Positions 27,551 to 36,917 of a stretch of DNA of 64,000 bases are shown piece by piece (within the stretch, counting starts at the first letter, position 1; every line of letters begins with the position of its first letter). This DNA is from Verrucomicrobium sp. (GTDB taxonomy: Bacteria > Verrucomicrobiota > Verrucomicrobiia > Methylacidiphilales > UBA1321). Below the pieces are notes generated by a model, which ran no database searches, was not told the origin of the DNA, and saw only the letters and a list, made by a program, of their open reading frames with translations. The translations under genes and the position numbers were made by a program. The stretch is from NCBI GenBank assembly GCA_017849585.1, contig JAFIGT010000019.1, positions 80,238-144,237 on the forward strand, written 5' to 3'.

Positions 27551-29377
27551 TTACTTTTTCTCCGTCGTCATGGACGATGACGCCGCTTTAGCCGACGCCT
27601 TCATCAATACGCTTTGTTCCAAGGCGGCAAAATCCGCGAGTGACAATTCAAAAGAAGAAGCCTGACCGTCCACTTGCGCAGCCCGACCGCCACTCATCAA
27701 GGACGCTCCCACACGCAGAACCGTTTTGCCTTCCGCCGTGATCAAGACAACCTGCATGACTGGTTTATCCAATTGGAATATCGGCAGAGGCCTTCCAAGC
27801 CACTGAGTGGCTCGCAAATTACATAAAATGGAAAGCTGCGCCTCGGCACGTATCGCATCGACAGCATACCCTTCGGTCGTGGTCGTGTACGCATCCTTCG
27901 ATTCACGCTTCAACGTCGTACTGGTCCCCTCTTTATCCGTGAAAATGATTTCCTTCACTTTGTCCGGCTCCAGCCGCATCACTTGTGGATCGCGCCAAAG
28001 CAATGGATCTTTCGGAATCGAATCAAGCGCTCCCGAGGGAACGCTGTAGATAAAGGGCTCGGCGGAAGTCATGGCATAGATCTGTTTTGCATCCACTTTT
28101 CCGAATAGAAAATCAACCGTAACGGTCTCCTTATCTTTGAGATAACGCAAGGTCACCTTCGTCTGCGGCTTATCCAGCCCATAAGGCCGCAGATCCGTGG
28201 CGGCATCCTTCACGAATTGAGTGGATTGCATGAGCACCATGCGATTTACAAAGTCCTGAATTTTGCCGGCTTCAGCACGCATGTCAGATTCGCCATCAAA
28301 CATCCAGATTCCGTCCTTCTTCTGAACGGCAAGGTTCTTTCCTTTCTGCTCAATCGAAAAGCCCACAACGTCGGCCGCTGGAATGGAAACGAGCTTTTTG
28401 TCGCGACTCTCGGACAATCCCATCAAGAGCTTCGTCACCGCGTCCTTGCTGATTGTGAATACGGAATTACTCCGCACACGTTTCGCATAAACTTCCTGCG
28501 GCTTATCCTGGGGCGACGTTCCAATCACAAGCGAAAGCTCCTCCGGTTCGCCCCGTCGCTGCACGGTGATCTGCGCTGTCGGCGAACTCAAACCATACGT
28601 ACTCAGGTTCGAACTCTCATCCGATATGAAATTGATCACACGCAAGTCCTGCACCTGCTTCAACCAAGCGTCCATGCGTGCCTTTTCCGCGCGCGCTACC
28701 AATGGCTTTTGCAAGGACCATTGATTATCCTTGGCCCGGGTCACCTCTACATCCCGCGCCACCTGTGAAGCACTCGTAAACTCGCGCACCGAAGCCCGGT
28801 CGATGGTCACGGAATCAAAATCAAACACCGCCCGGCTGCGCAAATCGGTCAGACTACGATCAATGATGGCCTTGGAAGTCGAACGTATGATGTAAATGGG
28901 GGCATCCGGCTTGGCAGAAGCCCGAGCGTAGACCGTCTCTGTCAGCGCCACATTGCGCCCAATCAGGAGCACGTGAGATTCTTTCGGGGAGCTGAACGTC
29001 ACGCGAACGACTGGCGGATTGAGATTCCATTGCTTGATCGTCTCTTCTTTCACCCCGGGCAGCGTGGAATAACGAATGATCCGCTCGCTGCGAGCGAATT
29101 CCAGCTCGCCGAGAATCTGCTGCACCACACCCGCCTCCGGAAAAGCCTGCACCGGCTTGATAATCTTCCACCGATCATCCTGCTTTTCGAGTACCGTGGT
29201 ACCGCTGGAGTTGGTGATCTCCAAGCGGGTAATTTGATCCGCCCGAAAATCATAGAGATTGCCCGCTGTCCGCGACGCCTCGTCCGTCGACTTGTATTTG
29301 AAGTCGATGAAGTAGATGTAACAGAACAAACCCAGCGCCACCGCCAGGTAAAGATAAGTCGAACGAATTCGTAACAT
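27551..29377 (-). CDS. DUF4340 domain-containing membrane-anchored protein
   Basis: A 608-residue protein with one N-terminal membrane helix (LYLAVALGLFCYIYFI) and a large periplasmic part with repeated ITRLEITNSSGT- and VRVTFSS-type strands that match DUF4340. The function of the family is unknown, but it is usually encoded after a GldA/GldF/GldG-like ABC cassette, exactly as here: the gene starts 3 bp after the GldG-like gene. It is probably an accessory subunit of that transporter. Confidence 0.82.
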   Translation of the reverse strand: MLRIRSTYLYLAVALGLFCYIYFIDFKYKSTDEASRTAGNLYDFRADQITRLEITNSSGTTVLEKQDDRWKIIKPVQAFPEAGVVQQILGELEFARSERIIRYSTLPGVKEETIKQWNLNPPVVRVTFSSPKESHVLLIGRNVALTETVYARASAKPDAPIYIIRSTSKAIIDRSLTDLRSRAVFDFDSVTIDRASVREFTSASQVARDVEVTRAKDNQWSLQKPLVARAEKARMDAWLKQVQDLRVINFISDESSNLSTYGLSSPTAQITVQRRGEPEELSLVIGTSPQDKPQEVYAKRVRSNSVFTISKDAVTKLLMGLSESRDKKLVSIPAADVVGFSIEQKGKNLAVQKKDGIWMFDGESDMRAEAGKIQDFVNRMVLMQSTQFVKDAATDLRPYGLDKPQTKVTLRYLKDKETVTVDFLFGKVDAKQIYAMTSAEPFIYSVPSGALDSIPKDPLLWRDPQVMRLEPDKVKEIIFTDKEGTSTTLKRESKDAYTTTTEGYAVDAIRAEAQLSILCNLRATQWLGRPLPIFQLDKPVMQVVLITAEGKTVLRVGASLMSGGRAAQVDGQASSFELSLADFAALEQSVLMKASAKAASSSMTTEKK

Positions 29378-29380
29378 CGT

Positions 29381-30871
29381 TTATTTCCGGCGAGAATACC
29401 AAACCATGATTCCGGCAGTGAGCGCCGCCCCGGGCAGCACCATCCACACCAGCCACGTAATCGTCCTCGATTGGAGCGGGCTGACCTTCAGACCGTACTC
29501 CAACGGCGACTTGGGTCCGATGCCAATGACCACATCCTTCTTCAGCATCCAATTGAGACTGTTCGTAAAAAAATCCACTCCGACGCTGTCCAGATTGCGG
29601 TTCGTGACAAAACCCGAAGCCCCCACGATCATCAACTTGGTACCAGGAACACTCACACCGTCGGCCGAAATATCGCCTCCGTCGTAAACGGCGGAAACCA
29701 CGAGCGGTCCCGCCGCATCCTTCGTCGGATCAAACACAGGAGGATTGACCGCGAATTCCGTTTCGCCCCAGTAACCCGGGGGCGTCTTGAGCAGATACGT
29801 GACCTTGGAATTCTGACCGCCTCCCGCATCGGGCAAAATCGTTACGGACCGACAATTGCTAATATCAATATTATAGCCGACAAGGCTTTTCGTGGCGGGT
29901 TGATTGGCGTTGAAGTTGGTACCCGTCACGGTTGAAATAACGGCCTCCGTTTTGCTATCCAACAAACGGGCACGCGCCACCACCACATTATTCTCGATAC
30001 GCATGCCATATTTCTGCGCCAGAGCCTCCAGGCCAGAGGTCACTTGCGGATCCTGCAGCAGAATAACCTTCCCTTTTTTATCCAGATACGTAGCGATAGC
30101 CTGCGTCTCCGGAATGCTTAACGGCACGCGTGGCCCGGCAATAATCACAGCTTGGGCATCATCCGGAACATCCACCGCTTCACCTAAATTCAGTCGTGCG
30201 ACCTCCACGTTTTCACGTTTGATGTAGGTGGAAAGTTTTCCCGCGCCAAGCAGGCTGCTGATATCCTCCGGATCGCGCTCGCCGTGCCCCTGTAAAAAGT
30301 AAACCTTCGATGGCTTTCCTTCGACCAAGGCCACAATTGTAGAAGTAAATTGCGCCTCGCCGTTAAATTGCTTTAAGACCGGTTGCCCACGAGACATCAT
30401 TCCTTGCGGCTCAAATTCGCCCAATTGATCTTCGCGTAAAAAGCGGTTGCGATCCCGGTACTCGAAAATCACCAGATTTTCCGCTGCACCGAATTTCAAC
30501 CGTTTGGACAATTCTTCCGCACGCAGTGGATCGAGAGTGAGATCCACCCGCTCAATCACAATCTTATCCCCGCCCTTATATTGATACTCCTTGATCAACC
30601 CTTCGATTTCATTCCGCAATTTCGACGGATTGACATCATTCGGGGCGAAATAGAGAGTGATCTTGACCGGCTCCTTTAAATTCCGCAGCACCTGCACCGT
30701 TTTGTCCGATAGCTCGTAAAAACGATTCTGAGTCACGTCGGCCCGGTAATAATATTTGTAACCGAGATAATTCACCATGATCAGGATGGCCAGACTGAGA
30801 ACCATCTTGACCCAGTTATTAACATTCGCCTGGAAACGCGCCGGCCGAGCCGACAATTCAGATTCTTTCAT
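29381..30871 (-). CDS. GldG-like ABC transporter auxiliary protein
   Basis: A 496-residue protein with a membrane helix near each end (MVLSLAILIMVNYLGYKYYY at about 23-42 and WLVWMVLPGAALTAGIMVWY at the C-terminus) and a periplasmic body. The RFYELSDKTVQVLRNLKEPV segment after the first helix is typical of the GldG / ABC_transp_aux family. The flanking genes encode the ABC-2 permease and ATPase (upstream) and a DUF4340 protein (downstream). In Flavobacterium the GldAFG transporter is needed for gliding; homologues in non-gliding bacteria have an unknown substrate. Confidence 0.85.
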   Translation of the reverse strand: MKESELSARPARFQANVNNWVKMVLSLAILIMVNYLGYKYYYRADVTQNRFYELSDKTVQVLRNLKEPVKITLYFAPNDVNPSKLRNEIEGLIKEYQYKGGDKIVIERVDLTLDPLRAEELSKRLKFGAAENLVIFEYRDRNRFLREDQLGEFEPQGMMSRGQPVLKQFNGEAQFTSTIVALVEGKPSKVYFLQGHGERDPEDISSLLGAGKLSTYIKRENVEVARLNLGEAVDVPDDAQAVIIAGPRVPLSIPETQAIATYLDKKGKVILLQDPQVTSGLEALAQKYGMRIENNVVVARARLLDSKTEAVISTVTGTNFNANQPATKSLVGYNIDISNCRSVTILPDAGGGQNSKVTYLLKTPPGYWGETEFAVNPPVFDPTKDAAGPLVVSAVYDGGDISADGVSVPGTKLMIVGASGFVTNRNLDSVGVDFFTNSLNWMLKKDVVIGIGPKSPLEYGLKVSPLQSRTITWLVWMVLPGAALTAGIMVWYSRRK

Positions 30872-30881
30872 GGGACAATTC

Positions 30882-31631
30882 TTAAGATTTCAAACGACGG
30901 GCTTCCAAAAAGCGCTGCGTCAGCAGCAGCAGAAACACCGTTCCACTCAGATAAAAAACCACGGGACGTGAATCGAAGATCCCCTTCGAATAGGTATCCA
31001 TTTGCTCAATGGCGGAAAAGTAGGAGAGCAGGTTTTGCGTCTGGGCGGTAACCTTGAGATAGGAAACAAAACTCATTGAGAATGACAGAAAGATCAGCGC
31101 GAAGGACAAGATCGCGGCGATGATCTGGTTCTTGGTCAGTACCGAGGTAAAAATGCCAATGGAAATGTAAAACGCTCCCACCAATACGATCAGCAGGGCC
31201 GTATTCAATGTCGGTCGCCACAACAGCGGGACGTGAGGATTACTGAATGCCGTCAGCAGCAAAAGATTAAAGAAAAGCGGTATCCAGAGCGTGATAAAAA
31301 AGGAGAAGGCACCAAAAAACTTGGCCAGCACCACTTCCCACTCTCGCACCGGCGCGGTCAGCAACATCTCAATAGTTCCGAGCTTAAATTCCTCCGAGAA
31401 CGACCTCATCGTCAAAACCGGAATCTGGACCATCAACGTCAGCCAGAAAAAAAACGTATTCACCGAGGCTTGCAGCACGGTCAACTGCCGGATGCCATAG
31501 TCGTTAAAGTAGTTGAATATAAAATTAAAATACGCCCCCACCCCCAACGCCGTGGCAAAGAAGACCACGTAAGCAATAGGTGAGACGAAATAGCTGCCCG
31601 CCTCGCGGCGATAAAGTGTCCAAAAAGCCAT
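30882..31631 (-). CDS. ABC-2 type permease, GldF-like
   Basis: A 249-residue inner-membrane permease with six predicted helices. The opening FWTLYRREAGSYFVSPIAYV and the SFSEEFKLGTIEMLLTAPVR segment are hallmarks of the ABC-2/GldF family. It lies between the ATPase gene (28 bp upstream in transcription) and the GldG-like gene, forming one transporter operon. Confidence 0.9.
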   Translation of the reverse strand: MAFWTLYRREAGSYFVSPIAYVVFFATALGVGAYFNFIFNYFNDYGIRQLTVLQASVNTFFFWLTLMVQIPVLTMRSFSEEFKLGTIEMLLTAPVREWEVVLAKFFGAFSFFITLWIPLFFNLLLLTAFSNPHVPLLWRPTLNTALLIVLVGAFYISIGIFTSVLTKNQIIAAILSFALIFLSFSMSFVSYLKVTAQTQNLLSYFSAIEQMDTYSKGIFDSRPVVFYLSGTVFLLLLTQRFLEARRLKS

Positions 31632-31659
31632 TGAAGTTCCTTGTCTTAAAATGTTGAAA

Positions 31660-32586
31660 TTAATCCTGCGTTAGTTCGACGAAGGCCTCTTCCAGCGTGG
31701 CACGCTCGCGCGCCAGTTCGCGCAAATCCCAGCCTTCGCGCTTGATCACCGCATAGACTCCGTCCCGCACATCAATTCCCGGTTTGGCAAAGACCCGCAA
31801 TTGCAGCCAATCCTTTTCGAGCAACACTTCCACATCCTCCACATCGGCGACAGCACTCAATTTCGCCGCAGCGTCCTTGGCGTCCGCCTTGACTTCCACG
31901 CGAAGCGATCCCCCGCCGCGCACAAGCTTGGTCAGGTTGGCCGGAGTATCCGAAGCTTCAATGCGGCCACGGTTGATGATGAGGACGCGGTTACAGGTCA
32001 TCTCCACTTCGGAAAGAATGTGGGTGGAAAGAAGGATCGTATGCTTCTTGCCCAAGTCCTTGATCAATTCACGCACGGCGCGAATCTGGTGCGGATCGAG
32101 CCCGATGGTCGGCTCGTCGAGAATCAACAGATCCGGATCATGAACCAAGGCATCTGCCAAGGCAACACGCTGCCGATACCCCTTAGAAAGTGTGCCAATA
32201 ATCTTGCGATCCACATCCTGTAGGGCACAAAGCTGCTTCACAGCCTCAAGCCGTTCCTTGATCCGTGAACCGGGAACCTGCTTCAACTTGGCCCGGAAGC
32301 GCAGAAATTCATTCACCCGCATGTCATTATACAGTGGAACGTTTTCCGGCATGTAACCAATGCGGCGACGCACTTCCAGCGATTCACTCACCACGTCGAA
32401 ACCCGCCACTTTCACCTGACCATCCGTCGGTGGCAGATAACCGGACAGAATCTTCATCGTGGTGCTTTTCCCGGCCCCGTTCGGCCCTAAAAAGCCGACT
32501 ATCTCGCCACGGTCCACTTTGAAATTGAGATTTTGCACCGCGCGAAATCCCGAATAGCTCTTGCTCAAGTTCTGTACGTCAATCAT
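31660..32586 (-). CDS. ABC transporter ATP-binding protein, GldA-like
   Basis: A 308-residue ATPase. The Walker A is GFLGPNGAGKSTTMKIL, the signature is TLSKGYRQRVALADAL, the Walker B is PDLLILDEPTIGLDP, and the H-loop is in ILLSTHILSEVE. The C-terminal 80 residues are the extra domain found in drug/GldA-type ATPases. It is the first gene of the four-gene operon and energises the GldF-like permease. It is divergent from parA; the 190-bp gap between them should contain both promoters. Confidence 0.93.
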   Translation of the reverse strand: MIDVQNLSKSYSGFRAVQNLNFKVDRGEIVGFLGPNGAGKSTTMKILSGYLPPTDGQVKVAGFDVVSESLEVRRRIGYMPENVPLYNDMRVNEFLRFRAKLKQVPGSRIKERLEAVKQLCALQDVDRKIIGTLSKGYRQRVALADALVHDPDLLILDEPTIGLDPHQIRAVRELIKDLGKKHTILLSTHILSEVEMTCNRVLIINRGRIEASDTPANLTKLVRGGGSLRVEVKADAKDAAAKLSAVADVEDVEVLLEKDWLQLRVFAKPGIDVRDGVYAVIKREGWDLRELARERATLEEAFVELTQD

Positions 32587-32777
32587 GGAATCCAGCGTCT
32601 AAAATTTGTTTTTGCGCTCTGTCAAAGTTTATCGCAGTCTGCTACTCGACAGCATCTTGGAATAGTAGCAAAAAAATCCACAATTCACACCAGCAAAAAT
32701 TAAAAAATTAAACGAACGAGCATCATCAGCCATTGATCTCCTCTTTCGACACTCCACAGCCCTCTCAATCTCCATTC

Positions 32778-33545
32778 ATGAAAATCATCGCTGTCGCCAA
32801 TCAAAAAGGTGGAGTCGGGAAAACCACCACATCCGTCAACCTCGCTGCCGCCCTGGCCGAACTCGGCCATGCCACGCTGGTCATCGATCTGGATCCACAA
32901 GCTAATGCCTCGAGCTCTCTGGGAAATGTTCCCACGCCGGGACAGAGCATTTATCAACCGCTTCTGAATCATTCCCGCATCGATGAAAAAATTACCCCGA
33001 CGGAGTATCCCAATCTGAGCCTCATTCCCGGAGAGCTCGATCTCGCGGGTTGTGAAGTGGAAATCGCACGCAATCCCAATCATCTTGTCCGTCTGCGTGA
33101 AATTCTCCACGAATATCGTTCGCGAGCCCCCTTCCGTTTCGTCCTGTTGGATTGCCCTCCCTCCCTAGGCATCCTGATGACCAACGCACTGGCTGCCGCA
33201 GATACCGTATTGATCCCGCTGCAGTGTGAGTATTTCGCCCTCGAGGGATTGACCAAAATCATGGGCGTGATCGAACAAATCCGCTCGGCAGGCCATAATC
33301 CCGACGTCGCAATCGAGGGTGTTGTCCTGACCATGTACGATTCCCGGACGAATCTGAGCCAGCAAGTGGCTCAGGATGTACGCACCCATCTGGGAAATCA
33401 GGTCTTCAAAACGATTATTCCTCGTACAGTTCGCTTAAGTGAAGCACCGAGCCATGGCAAACCAGTGCTGGCCTACGACAATTCTGGCATCGGTTCGCAA
33501 AGCTACCGCCAGCTCGCCAAGGAACTTGTCGAGCGCCAAGGTTAG
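32778..33545 (+). CDS. parA: ParA/Soj-family ATPase
   Basis: A 255-residue Walker-type ATPase for chromosome or plasmid partition. The deviant Walker A is NQKGGVGKTTTSVNLAAALA, the A' motif VIDLDPQANAS, and Walker B FVLLDCPPSLG. The C-terminus EAPSHGKPVLAYDNSGIGSQ is typical of chromosomal Soj/ParA. The ATG at 32778 is chosen over one at 32733, because homology begins at MKIIAVANQ. No parB gene follows; the neighbour is a TPR membrane protein. Confidence 0.92.
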   Translation: MKIIAVANQKGGVGKTTTSVNLAAALAELGHATLVIDLDPQANASSSLGNVPTPGQSIYQPLLNHSRIDEKITPTEYPNLSLIPGELDLAGCEVEIARNPNHLVRLREILHEYRSRAPFRFVLLDCPPSLGILMTNALAAADTVLIPLQCEYFALEGLTKIMGVIEQIRSAGHNPDVAIEGVVLTMYDSRTNLSQQVAQDVRTHLGNQVFKTIIPRTVRLSEAPSHGKPVLAYDNSGIGSQSYRQLAKELVERQG

Positions 33546-33635
33546 AATTAAAACCCGCCGCCGTAGCGAGAAAACGAATCGATCACGCCCCACTTCAGTA
33601 TTGCACAGCGGCCAAAAAATTCTCATTCTCTCCCG

Positions 33636-34253
33636 ATGCAAGATTTCCAGCAAGAGAACGAAGCCAACATCATCGACAGCCCACCCACCTGGTTGGCCCG
33701 CAACAAAGCCCCTGTCATCGCCGGCACTTTACTGGTTCTCGCAATTGCCGTGGGAGCAGCCTCTTGGCAGGGCCGCCGCATTGCCCGCGAATCACAAGCG
33801 ACAACCGCCCTTGATGCCGCCACCACGCTGGATGCCAAATTGAGTCTGGCCCGGCAGTATCTCGGTACTGAAGCTTCCGCTCTGACCCTATTATCTGCTG
33901 CCGCCGTCCAGTTCGAAGATAAAAATTACAACGGTGCAGCCGAAACTTACGCGCTGTTTCTATCGAATTATCCCCGCCATTTATTGGCCAATTCTGCGCG
34001 GTTGGGACAGGCCAATGCTTGGGAAGCTGCCGGAAAAATCGATGAAGCCCTTTCTGGATTTATCGCCGTTGGCACGCACAATCCACCGGATAATTACACC
34101 CCGGCGGGTCAGATCGAAGCCGCCCGCCTGTATCGGATTAAAAAGAATTATTCGGCTGCACGGCAGTTGCTGAGTGACTGCGTTCGTGACTATAAGAACA
34201 CGTTTTACGGACAGCAGGCGGCCGAGGAACTCAAGTCTCTCCCGCAAAGCTAG
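33636..34253 (+). CDS. membrane-anchored tetratricopeptide-repeat protein
   Basis: A 205-residue protein with a short cytoplasmic N-terminus, one membrane helix (PVIAGTLLVLAIAVGAASW, about 26-44) and a C-terminal helical region of TPR-like pairs (YNGAAETYALFLSNYP, GKIDEALSGFIAVG, KNYSAARQLLSDCVRDY). The layout is like YfgM/BamD-type ancillary proteins, which assist periplasmic chaperones or outer-membrane assembly, but no specific family can be stated. It lies 90 bp after parA and is followed by a strong bidirectional terminator. Confidence 0.75.
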   Translation: MQDFQQENEANIIDSPPTWLARNKAPVIAGTLLVLAIAVGAASWQGRRIARESQATTALDAATTLDAKLSLARQYLGTEASALTLLSAAAVQFEDKNYNGAAETYALFLSNYPRHLLANSARLGQANAWEAAGKIDEALSGFIAVGTHNPPDNYTPAGQIEAARLYRIKKNYSAARQLLSDCVRDYKNTFYGQQAAEELKSLPQS

Positions 34254-34395
34254 TATCCAGTCACCAAATTGGGTTCAAGCATCCGCGAGGTATTTGGGCT
34301 TCAGCTATGACGTGAAGCCCAAATCATTCTCAATCTCTCCTTTTCCAGGCGAGAAAGATCTCTTCCGCCAACTTCAGTCGCGTTACTGAAAATAC

Positions 34396-34425
34396 AAAGG
34401 GCCCGTCCAATTGGACGGGCCCTTT
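34396..34425. terminator. bidirectional rho-independent terminator
   Basis: A perfect 30-bp palindrome with arms AAAGGGCCCGTCCAA and TTGGACGGGCCCTTT lies between the convergent TPR gene and the second secretin gene. A-rich and T-rich ends on both strands fit termination in both directions. Confidence 0.85.
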
Positions 34426-34453
34426 GCGCTTTGGCAACTTACCTAAAAGTCTT

Positions 34454-36895
34454 TTACTGAGGGGTTTCAACCCCTGCATTCGCTGCCAGCGGAGTAGTCG
34501 AAGCCGGCGGATTGAGCAATTCACCATTGTTCAGGTAAATGCGGCACGTTACAAAGATGAGAAGATTCTTCTTCTGACTCTGCGTCGCCTTGGATTGGAA
34601 GAGACGCCCCACCAAGGGCAGATCCGCAAAGAACGGCACTTTGTCCGTTACCGTCTGTACATCGTCGCGAATCAAACCGCCGAGCACCACCGTGTAGCCA
34701 TCACGCACAAACACCTTCGTGTCCACGCGACGGGTGTTAAAGATCGGCTGGTTCACCACGTTATTCGAGAGGAGATACTGGCCACCGTCAGCACCCACGA
34801 AAATGGGCGATCCGTAATTGACAAAGCCTTCGAAATCCGTCACTTCCGGGAAGAGAGCCAGATCGATGGTCTTATTATCCGCGCCTAACTGCGGACGAAC
34901 CTTCATCTTCACGCCAATATCGCGGCTTTCGAATTCTGTCGGGAAGGTCGGAATGACGACCGGCGGCGGAATCACCACCACGCCACCCGAGGCGCTGGTT
35001 GTAGCAATCGTTGCAGACTCAGCGGGATCGAAAGCGGTGGGATAATAGAACGTACGGGAAATGTTGATTGTGGCGTCTTCGCCGTTCTTTACGCGAAGTG
35101 AAGGTGCGGACAAGAGATCGAAGCTGCGCTTTTGCGACATGGCCGCAATTACGACATTAAAGACCTGATTTCCAAGCATGCCCGAAATATTGAATATGTT
35201 GGGCTGAGGAGCACCGTTGCCATGCAACAACGAGTCAATACCGCCGACGCTGAACGCCTGCGAACCGCGCAAAGCCGTGGAAGCGGCAACCTGACCAGTG
35301 GGTGTGCCATCCGCATAGGTAGGAATCGTAGCGTTGCCAAACGTGACAAAATTAGTCGGATTGAGGTCCAATCCAACGTTCACGGTCAATTCATTCAAGT
35401 CAGTCTGGGCAATTTCCACCAGTTTGGTCTGAACATCAATCATGTACGTCGGCGTGGCACCCGCGTTCACCAATTCCTCGATGAGATCCAATTGTTCCTG
35501 CGTGTTGGTGACCGTCAGAACCCCCGAGCCAGGATAGTAAACGGCGCTGCTGTTGGGAGTTTTGAAATCCACACCCCGATCTTCCAGCAGGGTCTTTACG
35601 TCATTGTTTCCCGTTCCGGCATCGGCACTGCGGACGATTTGGGGTTGGCGACCGCTACTACCGCCCGCACTTTCAGTTGAAGCTACGGAAGGAGCCGGGA
35701 AAAAGCTGGGCGGAACATTGAACGAACGGCGCAGCAGCACTTCGGTAGATTCCTTCACCGGCACAATAACCACAGCGAATTCTTCCACCTTGTACTTCAC
35801 ATCGGCGAGCTTGGTGATATAGCGCAAGGCGTCTTCCATGGGGATATTGCGCAAATTGAGCGAAAATGGCTTGGCCGAGCTGAGAGCTTCCGGCTTGACG
35901 ATAAAGCTAATTCCAAGCTTTGCGGCATCCTTGTCCAATTCTTTACTCTTGGCGGCCAGAGCGTTGGCAGCGTCTTCAATCGAAGCATCCGTAAAGACGA
36001 GATCCTTGATGATCATCGACTTGAGTTTCTGGTCGATGGCGAATTGATTGGACCGCGTGAAGGGCTTGTCAGTAATCGGCGTAACCTGATTCAGATTCGT
36101 TTTCTTGGGCAGGGACGACCATTTTTCCTCCACCTGACGAAGACGTTCCGCACGGGTTGCGTCACGGGCCACCGCCGCATACTGCGCCTTTTCATTGGTC
36201 AATTTCTGAAGACCTTCCAGCGCCTTCATATTGTACTTGTCGATGCTCAGAATTCTTTTAAAGCGCGCTTCTGCTTCGGCAAACTGCCCAGTGCGACGAA
36301 GTTGTTCGGCTTCGACAAGAAGCTGTTCAACCAACTTCACATTATCCACCAATTGCGGCGTGACCGCAGGGTTGCCCAAGACATCTGCCTTGCCCGGTTC
36401 CTTTTGGACCTGCTGAATTTCAGCGAGAAGATTTTTCGCCTTTTCATTGGTCGGGTCGTACTTCACGACTGTCTCCAGCGCTTTGACCGCAGCAGCGGTA
36501 TCACCCTTCTTTTTGGCCTGCTGATACTGCACCATGCTGATACGCACGACGCCGTCGCGAGCCCGCTTGATCGCTGCGGCCGCGTTGTCGGAAGCTGAAA
36601 GTGTATCCAGCGCAAATTGATATTTGGTCAACGCCGTTGCCGTATCGCCATTTACTTCGGCTTTTTCCCCGTCTGCAATGGATTGTGTGGCGCGGAACAC
36701 CAGTTCCTGACGACGAACGATTTCGGCCTGGGTCATTGCCGCTGCCGCAGACGGCTTTTCATCCGTAGTCGCTGCTGGCAATTCTTGGGCCACGACCATT
36801 CCGGAGGTAGTCAGAAACGCCACCAAGCAAAGGCTGGAAAGTGATTGATTGCGACGCCGGGCCGCCATCGTGATTTTGTTCAAATGGTAAGACAT
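34454..36895 (-). CDS. type IV pilus secretin, Amuc_1098-like (second copy)
   Basis: An 813-residue outer-membrane secretin-like protein with signal peptide (ending about MVVAQE). Residues 60-260 are TPR-like helical repeats, followed by an STN-like domain (LNLRNIPMEDALRYITKLAD), an N1-type domain (VLTVTNTQEQLDLIEELV) and the secretin beta-barrel, ending with the signature GGLIRDDVQTVTDKVPFF and DLPLVGRLFQSK. The start could also be MAARRRNQ at 36868. It follows a paralogous secretin gene by 22 bp. Both resemble the Amuc_1098 family of Akkermansia, an outer-membrane channel of a type IV pilus-like system. A tandem pair may give two channels or a mixed channel. Confidence 0.85.
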   Translation of the reverse strand: MSYHLNKITMAARRRNQSLSSLCLVAFLTTSGMVVAQELPAATTDEKPSAAAAMTQAEIVRRQELVFRATQSIADGEKAEVNGDTATALTKYQFALDTLSASDNAAAAIKRARDGVVRISMVQYQQAKKKGDTAAAVKALETVVKYDPTNEKAKNLLAEIQQVQKEPGKADVLGNPAVTPQLVDNVKLVEQLLVEAEQLRRTGQFAEAEARFKRILSIDKYNMKALEGLQKLTNEKAQYAAVARDATRAERLRQVEEKWSSLPKKTNLNQVTPITDKPFTRSNQFAIDQKLKSMIIKDLVFTDASIEDAANALAAKSKELDKDAAKLGISFIVKPEALSSAKPFSLNLRNIPMEDALRYITKLADVKYKVEEFAVVIVPVKESTEVLLRRSFNVPPSFFPAPSVASTESAGGSSGRQPQIVRSADAGTGNNDVKTLLEDRGVDFKTPNSSAVYYPGSGVLTVTNTQEQLDLIEELVNAGATPTYMIDVQTKLVEIAQTDLNELTVNVGLDLNPTNFVTFGNATIPTYADGTPTGQVAASTALRGSQAFSVGGIDSLLHGNGAPQPNIFNISGMLGNQVFNVVIAAMSQKRSFDLLSAPSLRVKNGEDATINISRTFYYPTAFDPAESATIATTSASGGVVVIPPPVVIPTFPTEFESRDIGVKMKVRPQLGADNKTIDLALFPEVTDFEGFVNYGSPIFVGADGGQYLLSNNVVNQPIFNTRRVDTKVFVRDGYTVVLGGLIRDDVQTVTDKVPFFADLPLVGRLFQSKATQSQKKNLLIFVTCRIYLNNGELLNPPASTTPLAANAGVETPQ

Positions 36896-36917
36896 TATTC
36901 AGTTCTCCAGTCTTAAG

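Noticed and set aside
34396..34425. Perfect 30-bp palindrome as a protein-binding operator
   Set aside because: It is between two convergent genes and bounded by A/T runs, so a bidirectional terminator explains it better.
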